From: SIG455 sp045589495
Lineage (GTDB): Bacteria > Bacillota > Clostridia > UMGS1810
Assembly (NCBI GenBank): GCA_045589495.1
Contig: JAZNPF010000047.1
Span: forward strand, 1-43,070
Reading direction: 5' to 3'
DNA: 43,070 nt
The position numbers and the translations under genes were made by a program. Under the pieces are notes generated by a model. The model saw only the letters and a list, made by a program, of their open reading frames with translations. It made no database searches and had not been told where the DNA came from. This document shows, in pieces, positions 27,201-36,742 of the stretch. Each line of letters starts with the position of its first letter. Positions within the stretch are counted from its first letter, which is position 1.

Positions 27201-28712
27201 ATTGCATCCTGTAACAGCACCAAAAGGACTTGCATGTACTGTTCTAACGGTTTTTGTTTCATGATTAAACTCTTTAACTTTAATTCGTGACAAAGCCCAT
27301 TCGCGAGAGTATGCGCCATACATCCAGATATCATCAGTATCTTTCCAAGAAAGCGGACGGTCATCTACAAGTTTAAATTCAAATCCTCTTCCATCGTTGT
27401 AATACTCTTCGCCTTTTTCATATTCGCTGAATCCCGGTGCATTTCCCTCATCAACCACTGCACCAACCATGGTGTTGGTATTATTCGGCCATCTGGAAAG
27501 GGTCATTTTTTCGCTTCCAAAAAACAGTTCAATAGGCAAAGTAATTTTTGTAGCCCCATCAATTCCGTAACCGCCTGCCATAATTTTACCGTACTCTGTA
27601 ATTCCCAATGATGTCAAATCTGTTTCCATAATTTTGTCTCTCGCGCTGGGAGAAAAACGTTCATAAACAGATGTATCACTAACAGACTGAAATTTATTGC
27701 CAGCAATTTCATAACCGCCAATTAACTTTACTTCCTCATTATCATATGCGCTGATTTTAATTCCTGAATGAGTTGAATTGATTTTAATTGTTTCGTTTAC
27801 ACGATAAGCACCACCACGCATATATATGACTGTATCAGCCGGATTCCCTGCTTTAGCTTGTTCCAAAGCATGTTGAAGCGTTAAGTATGGTTTTTCAATC
27901 GTACCATCATAATCATCACTTCCGTCTGGAGAAACAAAAATCTGTGTTTCGCCAACAATCGGAACAGGCTCTTTTAAACTAATCTCTGATGGGAGTTCTG
28001 CTACTCTTTGCTCGAACATTTCTTTTGTTGTAGTGCCCGTCATTGCTGGGTATTCGCCAAACACAGTCTGTTCAGTAGACACAGATACATTGGAAGAACC
28101 CAACGATTCAACCAGGATATTATCAAAATAAACATCGCACCCTAATGATCTGACACCAATCTTACCTTCAGTTAATGTGCCGTCCTGGGCGTTTATAATC
28201 TCAACACCGTCTAACCGTACACGAATATTGCTTTCTTTTACATCTATTTCAATCGGATAAAATGTATTTGTTTCTATACTGATTGGATATGATGCAATCG
28301 TCGTATAAGAAGTTCCTGACTGTACATCTTTCTTGAGTAATTTAAACTCACGTGTAGGACCGTACTGTAAAAGATAATGTCCCTTATATGAATGTCTGAA
28401 ATACCAACCAATGTATCCGTCATTGTTCATGATGGCAAAATCAGATTTATACACAATATCTTTCCAATTTTCTCCGGTAAATGCTTTCATTTCATTTCTA
28501 CTTTTAATAGCATTTAAAAAAAGTACGCTTTCTGATTTATATGTCCGGACAGAACATAGCGAAGACTCATCCGAAACAATTTTCCACGCGGACAAATCAT
28601 TTGTGAAGTCATCCGAAAACAGCACTTTTTCCTCTGCAGCACAGATAGCAGGCAGATTTGTTGTTGTTAAAATCATGCATATTAGCAAAAATAATGCTGT
28701 TACCTTTTTCAT
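24288..28712 (-). CDS. Giant secreted right-handed beta-helix protein with copper-amine-oxidase-N-like C-terminus
   Basis: The ATG at 28712 (1474 residues) is better spaced from GAAGGG than the in-frame ATG at 28721. Order: signal peptide 1-25; lectin-like sandwich 30-205 (HYLLQYG, VYFDN); beta-helix 258-900 opening with IFVSPDGSDDYDGT; fibronectin-III 945-1033; helical region 1040-1105; divergent sandwich 1110-1298; and 1330-1455 with RTLVPLRFISE and RTFVPIRAVAEALG, the signature of the copper amine oxidase N-terminal-like domain that in Clostridia often serves cell-wall attachment. The helix has MTLSRWPN, DDGGAIYT (D698/D699) and FGIYLDN (D740), matching the paralogue downstream. I infer a glycosidase on the same polymer with a different linkage preference. 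Confidence 0.85.
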   Translation of the reverse strand: MKKVTALFLLICMILTTTNLPAICAAEEKVLFSDDFTNDLSAWKIVSDESSLCSVRTYKSESVLFLNAIKSRNEMKAFTGENWKDIVYKSDFAIMNNDGYIGWYFRHSYKGHYLLQYGPTREFKLLKKDVQSGTSYTTIASYPISIETNTFYPIEIDVKESNIRVRLDGVEIINAQDGTLTEGKIGVRSLGCDVYFDNILVESLGSSNVSVSTEQTVFGEYPAMTGTTTKEMFEQRVAELPSEISLKEPVPIVGETQIFVSPDGSDDYDGTIEKPYLTLQHALEQAKAGNPADTVIYMRGGAYRVNETIKINSTHSGIKISAYDNEEVKLIGGYEIAGNKFQSVSDTSVYERFSPSARDKIMETDLTSLGITEYGKIMAGGYGIDGATKITLPIELFFGSEKMTLSRWPNNTNTMVGAVVDEGNAPGFSEYEKGEEYYNDGRGFEFKLVDDRPLSWKDTDDIWMYGAYSREWALSRIKVKEFNHETKTVRTVHASPFGAVTGCNFYFLNVLEELDSPGEYYVDRTNGKLYIYPLGPLEENAVTWAYYDGNMMEISGANNVVISGISFEGSKGTAIYANNIKGCSLQGLKLNNIGGHGINATNAFNTTVLSCDLKNISGNGIFVAGDSYVLSSNGNYIQNNYMTNIGKDYDGQGIHMNGTGNVASHNSVHVLDSSALRFTGCENVIEYNEFGDVMKRVDDGGAIYTYIQFLYRGNHIRYNYLHDMYGSDTHAGMPFGIYLDNITSDNLVYGNTIIDVATPIHHTWGREVVVANNIIAGYGRSQTAHYSLDETEIPSLSYFDTAQQWTNRPFTEAGEPNGNFKINADSLPWQSEEWSARYPRLSGVGSEEWWIPKHCYYANNVIYDHKEPRFTDNRIKFGEVINTKVLTEDPFVDYEGGNYNLNMDSPALSGYTGLDSVPSYEKSGIVMDGTFRTEKPKIGDFYLTYPEQNSSGNDLKNITLRWTRPDGADYFDVEVATDPDMKNIILSERTEDIIHTINVGEYGRKYYWRVTAGTRMNTMNQTPSVSDVGVFSTKEATVEYEELVKSAELILNTYGTPKSGYNYSNNVQEKLKSDVASSREVVNNDGYLAGVQYLEAAIRTFLKSAELSCIVEDTFESDSVGMEPQGYTMSGRGKFAVESIDGGQALRILDDNLGDYAVLPKNFDSISGKMSLGFRVKPMQENCNMFMKVRQDGAIDPVVVQFSSSGGIFLCNGFETTGDHLMDYRAGEWYQIDVVIDTTEFTYSVDINGQNYVKDKRFYDNFIENFKSKNYLNAMVITTGSPGTDLGTFYFDDLKISVANLPNADVAISDAREDAGAMLWENALSEIGDQLLIAVNSPKAVAKKIIKYIDQNTALTPYISNDRTLVPLRFISENIGGEVLWDDTTSTISINLNDNEVKMVVGKCDYTINGAKHTMDVAPEITGGRTFVPIRAVAEALGLQVDYDEHGLISISNIEDAFSTVSDITLYEVMSKIK

Positions 28713-28735
28713 ATTTTTCATCCCTTCAGAATAAA

Positions 28736-29968
28736 CTATTTGAACACTTTAACGTTATCTACATAAAACATAGAACGCATGCCTCTGATTCCGATTTTTC
28801 CGGTTTTAGGAGCATTATCACTCACATGCATAATGGTCTTCTCGCCTATACTCACCGTGATTGCGTTTCCTTCTACATCAATTTTAATCTGATTAACTTC
28901 GTTTCTCTTCACAGTACATGTAGCAGACGCAATTGCTTTGTAAGAAAAATAACCATTTTCTCTTTTTAATAATCTGACTTTATCTGTGCCATAAAATTGC
29001 AGCAAATAATGATTATTCACGTCCCGATAGCAGAAAAGAATTCCTGTATATCCTGTCACAACCGGTGTCAGTTCCAGTTCAACAGAGTAGTCATTCCATG
29101 CGTTATTGCCATACAACATTGTACCTGCTTCAAGCATATTATCATAATCCTGAAACTTAAGTTTGGAAGCATCATAAATCTTTGCAATAGAAAAAGCAGA
29201 ATAGTTCTGAGTGAATTTCCAACCGCCTGCGCCGTCTTCAAAATCTTCGTTTAAAAGTTCACCGTCATTCCCTGAATCTGCTTGTACAAAATCCAGTGCT
29301 TCCTCGTTGGTCGCTACTACAAGATTTCCAAATGAAACATCTGCACTCAGAACACGGAAACCTATTTTACCGTTTTTTCTGCTATCATCATTTATACCGA
29401 AAACTTTATCTCCGTTCAAATACGCATTGATTTTATCTCCAAAAGCTGATATGCGGATTGTATATATAGTTCCCATATCAAGAGGAACTACTTTAGAAGC
29501 AAGTTCTTTAAACGCAGAACCATTACCCACTAAAAGTTTAAATTCCTGTGAAGACGCGTAATATTGCAACAGATATGTTTTATAGCCCGATTCGTAGCGA
29601 AAAAACCATCCAAAATAACTTCCTCCTTCGGGACAAAATTCATTTTCCATCACAAAATCTGTATATTCTCCATTCGCAATCACTTCACATGTAGAACTTA
29701 CCTTCAGTTGATTAACATATAGCATTTTACCACTGATAGAATCTACAGTTGTAACCTTATCGCTCTCTCCACCCTTGACTTGCCAATTCGACAAACCGGA
29801 GGAGAAATTTTCTGAGAACAAAACTTTGCCGGCTTCATTCTCAGTTGCCACTTCTGAAGACTGCTCTGCTGCAAAAACACTAACCAAGCCGGTATTCATA
29901 ATTATGCAAAGCATAAGAAATACAGACAAAACACCAATTCTAATTTTATTCAACTGTCTCATCTCCAT
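28736..29968 (-). CDS. Secreted protein of two tandem lectin-like domains
   Basis: The 410-residue product is a signal peptide (1-34) plus two concanavalin-like beta-sandwiches at 48-221 and 237-410. Each contains the FxSGxxxW opening, a G-W-F-F-R or G-I-L-F strand, TYLLQYY or HYLLQFY, and a GKIG...F-x-N/D-N end. There is no catalytic or anchoring module, so it looks like a free glycan-binding protein, perhaps bridging the giant enzymes to substrate. The start codon region (ATGGAGATG) has no strong ribosome site, and the upstream stop is 3 bases away, so translation is probably coupled. Confidence 0.8.
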   Translation of the reverse strand: MEMRQLNKIRIGVLSVFLMLCIIMNTGLVSVFAAEQSSEVATENEAGKVLFSENFSSGLSNWQVKGGESDKVTTVDSISGKMLYVNQLKVSSTCEVIANGEYTDFVMENEFCPEGGSYFGWFFRYESGYKTYLLQYYASSQEFKLLVGNGSAFKELASKVVPLDMGTIYTIRISAFGDKINAYLNGDKVFGINDDSRKNGKIGFRVLSADVSFGNLVVATNEEALDFVQADSGNDGELLNEDFEDGAGGWKFTQNYSAFSIAKIYDASKLKFQDYDNMLEAGTMLYGNNAWNDYSVELELTPVVTGYTGILFCYRDVNNHYLLQFYGTDKVRLLKRENGYFSYKAIASATCTVKRNEVNQIKIDVEGNAITVSIGEKTIMHVSDNAPKTGKIGIRGMRSMFYVDNVKVFK

Positions 29969-29971
29969 TCT

Positions 29972-32596
29972 CTATTTGTAGATTACCATCATATTTGGCA
30001 CTGCGTTTTTCGTATAAAGATATATTTGTGAACATTCTGTACCTGCTGTCTGATAATCAACCAAATCAGATACACTTCCATGTTCAAACTGATAAGAACC
30101 TGATTCCTGACTAACCACAAATATTGAAAAACCTGATGCAATATAATTGTACAAATCTTTTTCTTCAATAGTAGCTAATTCATCTTCTGTTGCAACAGCT
30201 ATCTGAACAACATTATCTTTTATACTATAAACTCTTCCAGATTGCATAAAATGTGTTCCAACATATGATCCTGATGTGATTGGAGTGTAGGAAATATCAT
30301 CTCTTCTGCTTGCATCAAAAAGTAATTGATAATTGTTATCATTAATCACACCTTTTGAGTTTAAACCAAACCTGATGATATCACCCGGTTCAACATCAAA
30401 AGTGTCTTCTGATTGAGTACAAACTGTTACTTCCCCAGACTTATCAACACCTACTAATTTCTGTACAACATTTCCGTCATCATCTACCACTTTCCATATT
30501 TCTTTTACAAGAGTAATACCATTGAAAGGATTGTTATATGGAGTGCCTGTAATATTTGCTGTCAATACAATAGCATCTGCAATAGGTTTATCTGACTGAA
30601 GTCTGTATGCATCAAACACGTAATCAGTTCCGTAAAAATATGTATAGTCAGTAACACCATAAGCATCTTCATCGCCATCTGACGGAATCAAAAACACCTT
30701 TGTGCTTTCATCTATCATAACTCTTCCGCCAAATGTTTTATTGATATAATATCTGCTTGCTGAATTATAACCATTATGCAAATTCAAAGAATCCGGATTC
30801 TCATTTGCTTCAGGTTCAGTTGTATAAGCGGTGTCTAAATAATCAATTTCATCATCGCCGTTAATTCCATAAGAGATTAATTGCTTGATTGTATTCGACG
30901 AGTTTATAGTTCCACTGGGATCAAGTAAAAGTTTCCCTGAACTAATCACATTATCTACAGACAATTTAGAACCATCAAAAGTAACTTTTTCAGCCAAAGG
31001 ATAAACAATCTTTTTACCATTTGCGGTAAAAAGTTTCATCAGATACGATTCACTAAGTCCGTTTGAGTTTTTACTGATACCCATCAAATATGCAAGTCCG
31101 CCTTTAGGATTATAATTGGGATCAATTGCAACTAAAAAGCCTTCATGGTCAACATAAAACTTACTGTAATCTCCGGGCTTCAAGGCTAAAGCATATCTTT
31201 GTTTAAAGGTTGATGATGCCTCATATTTACCATTGGTTAATCCATAATAATTTTCGCCTAGTTCTAAAACCTGGGCTTCAAAACTTGTTCTGTTTAAAAT
31301 GATATCTACATACTCTGAATCATCACTTTCGACAACTGAAAGAACATCCCACTCTTTCAAATCTTCAAGTTGATAGCAATTGCCTTCCATATCCGAAATC
31401 TCATAATATTCAATATCATACAAATTTACTGGATTTTGATTGTATTTATCGTATATGATTTGGTCAGTATAATTCACTCTCGAAACCACAACTGTTCGAT
31501 GAGACATAATTTTAACTGTCTCATATCCGTTTTTATTATCTTGATCAATCAATTGTATATATCCAGCTTCCGGCATCATCTTATTTTCATCAAATAAAGA
31601 CAAATTTACAGGTGCTTTACCATTATACAAAACATTAAAACCGGTTTGTAAATTTGCAACACGCTTTTTGTTGTCAAGTTCACTTTTCAAATATGTATAA
31701 GTACCGTTATCATAGCCTAAAATATTTGATGCTTTTATTGTAAGTGTGTTTTCATACTCTGGGTTTATATGAATGATATGACCTATATTATTCTCATCTG
31801 ATTGTATGAAATATGCAAGAATATAATTTCCAATCATATCACGAGCGCCAAAAACGGTATTTTCATATTTCACGTTATCAATAGCGATCTGATTGCTTGA
31901 AATTCTTGATTTTCCCGTTAATGTGGTAATACCGTTATCAGTAACTACACCTTCGGTCTTATAAACATCAAAATATTTGTTAAGATAACTTAAATCCTTA
32001 TCCTGCGCATACTGGTCCACTGTGCCGTATGCTGATTGATAAATCACGTTTGTGTTAAGTACGTTGCAATACAATAAAGCAGCCTTTCCCCAAGTCAACT
32101 CTGCATTTTGATCAAGTTGAATATTGTTAAAAAATTTGAACTTACTTGCTGCGTTTAAATAACTCATTGGATAAGCCGATTTATCCACCATAAAATCATC
32201 CCAAGCCAAAGAAGAAATCAGCATTTTAACAGCCTGTGTAAGAGTTACATAATTATTTGGCTTAAAACTCCCATCATCGTATCCGGAGATTATTCCCATA
32301 TTTGCTAAACAATTGATTGACATAAAATTTTCATTGGAACTTGGTACATCCTTAAACATTGCAGGAGCATCCATTACTCCGTTACCTTGTGTAGCCAGTT
32401 GAACTACTAAACTAGCAAATTCTGCTCGTGTGATATTTTTATCTACATCTATATTTTTTTCACTGCTTATAATTCCAATTGCCCTTAATAAGCTAACGCA
32501 GTCTTCTTCAAAAGAATTAATTTCTGCCGCGTGAATTATAGGGAAGAAAGATAGACACAAAACAAAAATCATAAATAAGCAAACCAATTTCTTCAT
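29972..32596 (-). CDS. Large S-layer-homology surface protein
   Basis: I chose ATG at 32596 (874 residues), which has GGAGG 9 bases before it and lies just after the previous stop; the longer frame from 32614 would overlap it. Signal peptide 1-23 is followed by three SLH-type repeats at about 28-185 (ITRAEFASLVVQLA, then ISGYDDGSFKPNNYVTLTQAVKM and LTWGKAALLYC), which bind pyruvylated secondary cell wall polymers. The remaining about 690 residues are rich in beta strand and acidic residues, without a family I recognise. It may be a scaffold or S-layer-like structural protein to which the lectin-like proteins attach. Confidence 0.85.
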   Translation of the reverse strand: MKKLVCLFMIFVLCLSFFPIIHAAEINSFEEDCVSLLRAIGIISSEKNIDVDKNITRAEFASLVVQLATQGNGVMDAPAMFKDVPSSNENFMSINCLANMGIISGYDDGSFKPNNYVTLTQAVKMLISSLAWDDFMVDKSAYPMSYLNAASKFKFFNNIQLDQNAELTWGKAALLYCNVLNTNVIYQSAYGTVDQYAQDKDLSYLNKYFDVYKTEGVVTDNGITTLTGKSRISSNQIAIDNVKYENTVFGARDMIGNYILAYFIQSDENNIGHIIHINPEYENTLTIKASNILGYDNGTYTYLKSELDNKKRVANLQTGFNVLYNGKAPVNLSLFDENKMMPEAGYIQLIDQDNKNGYETVKIMSHRTVVVSRVNYTDQIIYDKYNQNPVNLYDIEYYEISDMEGNCYQLEDLKEWDVLSVVESDDSEYVDIILNRTSFEAQVLELGENYYGLTNGKYEASSTFKQRYALALKPGDYSKFYVDHEGFLVAIDPNYNPKGGLAYLMGISKNSNGLSESYLMKLFTANGKKIVYPLAEKVTFDGSKLSVDNVISSGKLLLDPSGTINSSNTIKQLISYGINGDDEIDYLDTAYTTEPEANENPDSLNLHNGYNSASRYYINKTFGGRVMIDESTKVFLIPSDGDEDAYGVTDYTYFYGTDYVFDAYRLQSDKPIADAIVLTANITGTPYNNPFNGITLVKEIWKVVDDDGNVVQKLVGVDKSGEVTVCTQSEDTFDVEPGDIIRFGLNSKGVINDNNYQLLFDASRRDDISYTPITSGSYVGTHFMQSGRVYSIKDNVVQIAVATEDELATIEEKDLYNYIASGFSIFVVSQESGSYQFEHGSVSDLVDYQTAGTECSQIYLYTKNAVPNMMVIYK

Positions 32597-32597
32597 G

Positions 32598-34256
32598 TTA
32601 TTTCTCCTCCGCATATCCTGTTATCTTCATTGCATTATAAATAATCACAGCTGCCTGTGCGCGGTTTGCAGTTCCCGAAGGTTCAAATCTTCCATTTCCA
32701 ACGCCGTTAATGATTTTCGCATGCTGCAAAGCGCTGACAGCGTCCTTTGCATAATCAGCAATCATATCCACATCGTCAAAATCAAGTTTATCTGCGGTGA
32801 GCTCATATCCTGCTTTTTCAATACATCTCTTAACCATTACAGCCATATCCTGACGTGTAATACGTTCGCCAATGCCAAATGTATTGTCGCCTTTTCCGTT
32901 CACAAGTCCGTGATTTACCGCTGAAGCAACATATGGACAGTACCACGCGTCTGATGCAACATCATCAAAATCGGTTGTCGCATTTGCATCCGTAAATCCA
33001 AATCCTTCAACAAGCATTTTAACAAATTGTTCTCTTGTTACATAACCCATGGGTTCAAATTTGTCTTCCGTAACACCTGAAACAACGCCTTTTTCTTTAA
33101 GGAAATCCAGGGCTTCTACCGCCCAGGGAACTTCAGATAAATCTGTAAACTGATTATCAACAACTTTGTTTGTATCAACTGTCACATTATTAACTTTTCC
33201 AATAATGCTGGAACCACCCGAACCGCCTGAAGAAAAGCCAGGATTACTGTTATTATCTGAGTTATTCTCATCCTCAAGAGCCTCATTGACAGAAGATATA
33301 AACAATGTTCTACCTTCTTCAAACGTCAGATTTTGATTCAAAAACTTTTTACACACAACAGAAACATCCTGGAGCGTATCATAAATGCTGAATTCAATTT
33401 CTAAAAGTTCAGCATTGTCTTTTAAGATTTTATCTATATTCTGCCAAAGACTCGAATTGCTGATGGCAGTACTGAAACAGAGTTCTTCAAAAGACTTGTT
33501 TACATCTGAGAGATTTTTTAAATCCATATCCATCATCTTTGAAAAAACTGTTTCTTTTTGTTTTTCAGTAAGTGTGCTTGTATAAGTTGTGTTGTCAAAA
33601 TTCAATTGAATGTCGTCCTGATACTGATTGATTATCGAAACGAATTCTGAAATTGTTTCCGCCTGATTGATATAATACAGAATTATGGTTTCTTTAATAT
33701 CTGATATGAGTTTTGAATAATTTCCCGCATAAGGTCTGTTTTGAAAAATCTTTGCTGCGACAATATCTTTTTCAGCAAATTCCCAATAGAGCGTCATATC
33801 GCTCATTAAAAGATCTTCTTTGTTATCAAAAATTATTCCTTCAATATCTGCCTGAGCAGCACCATCTATAAGTAATAATATATCATTAACCAACCCTTTA
33901 TTTACATAAGGAAGTGTACCTGTATCGCTTTCTGAACCGCAAGAAACTAAGACAGTATAATTTCCCGAATCACTATCTAAAGAAAACGTATATTCGTACG
34001 AACCATCAAACGGAACATCCATTTGCCCTATATGAACGAGGGTGGATGAAGAACCTCCACCCTCAATAGGACCACTTACTGTAATTGCAAGCATTCTGCC
34101 ATTTTTATTTGATTCTAATTGTCCCTTAATCGTAATCAACTGTGTGTTATCAACATCGAAATCAATTGAATCTATAACTTCCGCATGTGCTGTTACAGAT
34201 ACAAATAGCAACATTATTGCTACAAAACTAAAAACTTTTAAAATTGTCTTTTTCAT
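32598..34256 (-). CDS. SLH-domain surface protein with Gly/Ser hinge
   Basis: The 552-residue protein has a signal peptide (1-25), a beta-rich N-terminal domain (about 28-115; ITVSGPIEGG...) and a helical middle part. A flexible SSGGSGGSS hinge near 340 precedes three C-terminal SLH repeats (about 370-545; GVVSGVTEDKFEPMGYVTRE, VNGKGDNTFGIGERITRQDM, INGVGNGRFEPSGTANRAQA). The SLH end is at the C-terminus here and at the N-terminus in the next gene, so the two proteins present their outer domains with opposite polarity. GGTGG-like AGGTGG lies before the ATG. Confidence 0.88.
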   Translation of the reverse strand: MKKTILKVFSFVAIMLLFVSVTAHAEVIDSIDFDVDNTQLITIKGQLESNKNGRMLAITVSGPIEGGGSSSTLVHIGQMDVPFDGSYEYTFSLDSDSGNYTVLVSCGSESDTGTLPYVNKGLVNDILLLIDGAAQADIEGIIFDNKEDLLMSDMTLYWEFAEKDIVAAKIFQNRPYAGNYSKLISDIKETIILYYINQAETISEFVSIINQYQDDIQLNFDNTTYTSTLTEKQKETVFSKMMDMDLKNLSDVNKSFEELCFSTAISNSSLWQNIDKILKDNAELLEIEFSIYDTLQDVSVVCKKFLNQNLTFEEGRTLFISSVNEALEDENNSDNNSNPGFSSGGSGGSSIIGKVNNVTVDTNKVVDNQFTDLSEVPWAVEALDFLKEKGVVSGVTEDKFEPMGYVTREQFVKMLVEGFGFTDANATTDFDDVASDAWYCPYVASAVNHGLVNGKGDNTFGIGERITRQDMAVMVKRCIEKAGYELTADKLDFDDVDMIADYAKDAVSALQHAKIINGVGNGRFEPSGTANRAQAAVIIYNAMKITGYAEEK

Positions 34257-34275
34257 TCATTCCACCTGTTTGTTA

Positions 34276-36648
34276 TTAGTTAGTTGGGAAAATTGCATTT
34301 GGTGTTAATGGAATTAAGCCTCCATCATTAGACCATACAAACACCTTTAATTGGCAGTTTGTATCACCTGTTTCAAAATTTGTAGCCAGATCATCAAATG
34401 TAATTGGAGTAGTACCATTTCCTGTTAAAGTTACTGTCTGTTTTTCTACAGATCTCATCAGATTGTTATTTGCATAAGTAGCTACATAAACATCAGCAAG
34501 TGTACCTGCGTTCAGATTTCTAACATTAACAACAACATCAATCTGAGCCTCTCCGTTTAAACTTGGAATTACAGAACCGCTTGCATTCTTTACTGTAACA
34601 TCAGAGAAACTTATAGGTATGGGCTTTGCTGTAAAACCAATTTTAAACGGTACTGCTTCTTCATCAACCAACACCTGGAAATCTGAATAAATCTCATAAG
34701 ATGCACCTTTAACCAGATTGTGAGGGAATGTTATGGTCACACCTGTCTGATTAGGTGTGCATACAATTGTTTCATCAATCTGTGTTTCTGTGTTTTTAAC
34801 CTTAATACTTGCTAGCTCAGCAGCTGTTAAAGGCCTGTTGAAAGTAAAGGTGATGGGTGCATCAACTTCAATATCAATATCTCCGTCTTCTACAGATGCT
34901 TCTGCTATCTGCAGTGTTTCAACCACTACTCTTACGTTATCCACATATGCTTCCGCACTGCCGTATCTGAAACCAATCTGGCCACCAGCAACTGTTGCAG
35001 TGTCACTATATGTAAGCACTTCCTGATCATCAACTTTTACTGTAATAGTATTTCCATAAGCCAAAACTTTTACGTTATACGCTTTATTCGCCACACTGAT
35101 GCCTGATGTGCCGGTAGCAACAGAAGAAAGACCACCGTTTGATGCGACTTTATAAAGTGTAGTGCCGCCTGACATAAACTGTACTAAGTAACCGCCTTCG
35201 GGGTGAATATCATTCATTGGTGATTTTACAAACACGCCGGCATAGGCACTGATATTTGCCATCTTCAAATCAAATTCTAATGCATAATCAGTCCAGGCAG
35301 CATCACCGGCTTTAATAATATGAGTTCCTGTTGAGCCATTGAATCCCAGTTTCATCCAGCCGTCTTCTTTTCCCAAAGCTGCAGTAGTTGTAAGAACTGT
35401 CCATTTGCTTAAATCAGATGAGAAATCATCCTTAAATAATTCTTGTCCCACTAATTTCTTAACTCCGGAAACTCCGGTTACAACAAAATTATCATAATAA
35501 ACATTTTCGTTATAATGTCGGATAGCTATACCACCGATTGTATGCTGTGCACTGTCTGCATATGTAATCACTGTGGCATCATTCAATTTAACAACGATTT
35601 CACTTGCGCCGATTTCAATTTTAACATTATAGAACACATCTGATGTATTTATTGTTGCGGATTCTCTCACACTAGCCCATGAACCTGAGTTTGCCTTTAA
35701 GAAAGTAAGTGTATTTTGTGTAAACTGTAACAGATATCCATTAGTGTGTACTCCCTGAGTACTGAATTCTGTATTAAAATAAACACCTGTGTAACCACCT
35801 GTCAGTTCAGGAATAAATATATCAAATTCAACAGTTTTTACTTTTCTCTCATCACTTATATTGAAAGATTTTACTGCATTGCCCGATGGTGCCAACCAGT
35901 TATTAGAACATGACCAAGATGCATTGCCTGAGATTGTTGTAAAGTTGCTTGCGCTTGAATCATTATCAAAGGTTTCGCTAAAAATTACTTCCTCAGATAT
36001 TTCAGGCGCACTTTCATCAGTTACAACCATATTATCAATCAAAATATTTGTTCCTACATTTCTGAGTGCGATACAACCGGTACTATATGTACTGTCAGTA
36101 ACAGAAATGATTTCTGTACCATTTATATATGCCTTTATTTCACTGCCGATTGCAGAAATCTTAACATCATAAGAACGACCGCTTTCATAAACAGTTGTCT
36201 CGGTAGTAGCAAGCTGTCCTCTGTTCTGGTCATCTTCAAACTTATACAAAGATGCATTGCCACCTGAGAACTGCAACAAATAGCCATTCATATGTTTGGC
36301 AGCGTTAGATGACGCTCTGAAAAAAATACCTGTATAAGAAAGAGTTTCTGCGGGACAGAAATCATATTCCACCGTATAATCTGTCCACAACTTTTCGTGA
36401 CCGGCTTTCAGAACAGTGGTATTTCCTGTGCTGGTCATATCAAGCCAATGAGAACCATCTTTTTCAGTAATTACCCAATCTGTTCCTTCTACACTGAGCC
36501 ATGACCACTTAGATAAGTTACCACCTTCAAAGTCATCTTCAAACAGTGTAACTGTTGCTTCCGGTGTGGCTCCAACCGGAATTGCTGCCGTTGTTCCAAA
36601 AACGGAAAGCAAAAGCACTAAAACTAATAATACTGCTGTTTTTTTCAA
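34276..36648 (-). CDS. Secreted protein of three tandem lectin-like domains plus Ig-like modules
   Basis: The start is TTG at 36648, 9 bases after AAAGG and immediately before a classic signal peptide (KKTAVLLVLVLLLSVFGTTA); the frame upstream of it has no site or leader. The 790-residue protein has three beta-sandwiches at 34-210, 220-392 and 404-576. Each contains a Y-x-G-[IV] strand, GYLLQF (GYLVQF in the third) and a D-N-[MFV]-V end. A bacterial Ig-like domain (Big_5 type, about 580-676, ITFTFNRPL) and a final fibronectin-like module (679-788) follow. No catalytic module was seen. It is the first structural gene of the surface set and probably the main glycan-binding subunit. Confidence 0.83.
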   Translation of the reverse strand: MKKTAVLLVLVLLLSVFGTTAAIPVGATPEATVTLFEDDFEGGNLSKWSWLSVEGTDWVITEKDGSHWLDMTSTGNTTVLKAGHEKLWTDYTVEYDFCPAETLSYTGIFFRASSNAAKHMNGYLLQFSGGNASLYKFEDDQNRGQLATTETTVYESGRSYDVKISAIGSEIKAYINGTEIISVTDSTYSTGCIALRNVGTNILIDNMVVTDESAPEISEEVIFSETFDNDSSASNFTTISGNASWSCSNNWLAPSGNAVKSFNISDERKVKTVEFDIFIPELTGGYTGVYFNTEFSTQGVHTNGYLLQFTQNTLTFLKANSGSWASVRESATINTSDVFYNVKIEIGASEIVVKLNDATVITYADSAQHTIGGIAIRHYNENVYYDNFVVTGVSGVKKLVGQELFKDDFSSDLSKWTVLTTTAALGKEDGWMKLGFNGSTGTHIIKAGDAAWTDYALEFDLKMANISAYAGVFVKSPMNDIHPEGGYLVQFMSGGTTLYKVASNGGLSSVATGTSGISVANKAYNVKVLAYGNTITVKVDDQEVLTYSDTATVAGGQIGFRYGSAEAYVDNVRVVVETLQIAEASVEDGDIDIEVDAPITFTFNRPLTAAELASIKVKNTETQIDETIVCTPNQTGVTITFPHNLVKGASYEIYSDFQVLVDEEAVPFKIGFTAKPIPISFSDVTVKNASGSVIPSLNGEAQIDVVVNVRNLNAGTLADVYVATYANNNLMRSVEKQTVTLTGNGTTPITFDDLATNFETGDTNCQLKVFVWSNDGGLIPLTPNAIFPTN

Positions 36649-36742
36649 GTTAATCAACCTTTCTTTAATATATATTTTTAAGCAGAATTCACCGCTTATT
36701 CTCAAATTATAACTATACAAAAAGTTGTCTTATAATTGTCTT

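Noticed and set aside
28736..29968. 3-keto-disaccharide hydrolase (DUF1080) enzymes
   Set aside because: The sandwich fold and YLLQF strand resemble that family, but tandem copies without a recognisable active site next to catalytic modules fit binding domains better.
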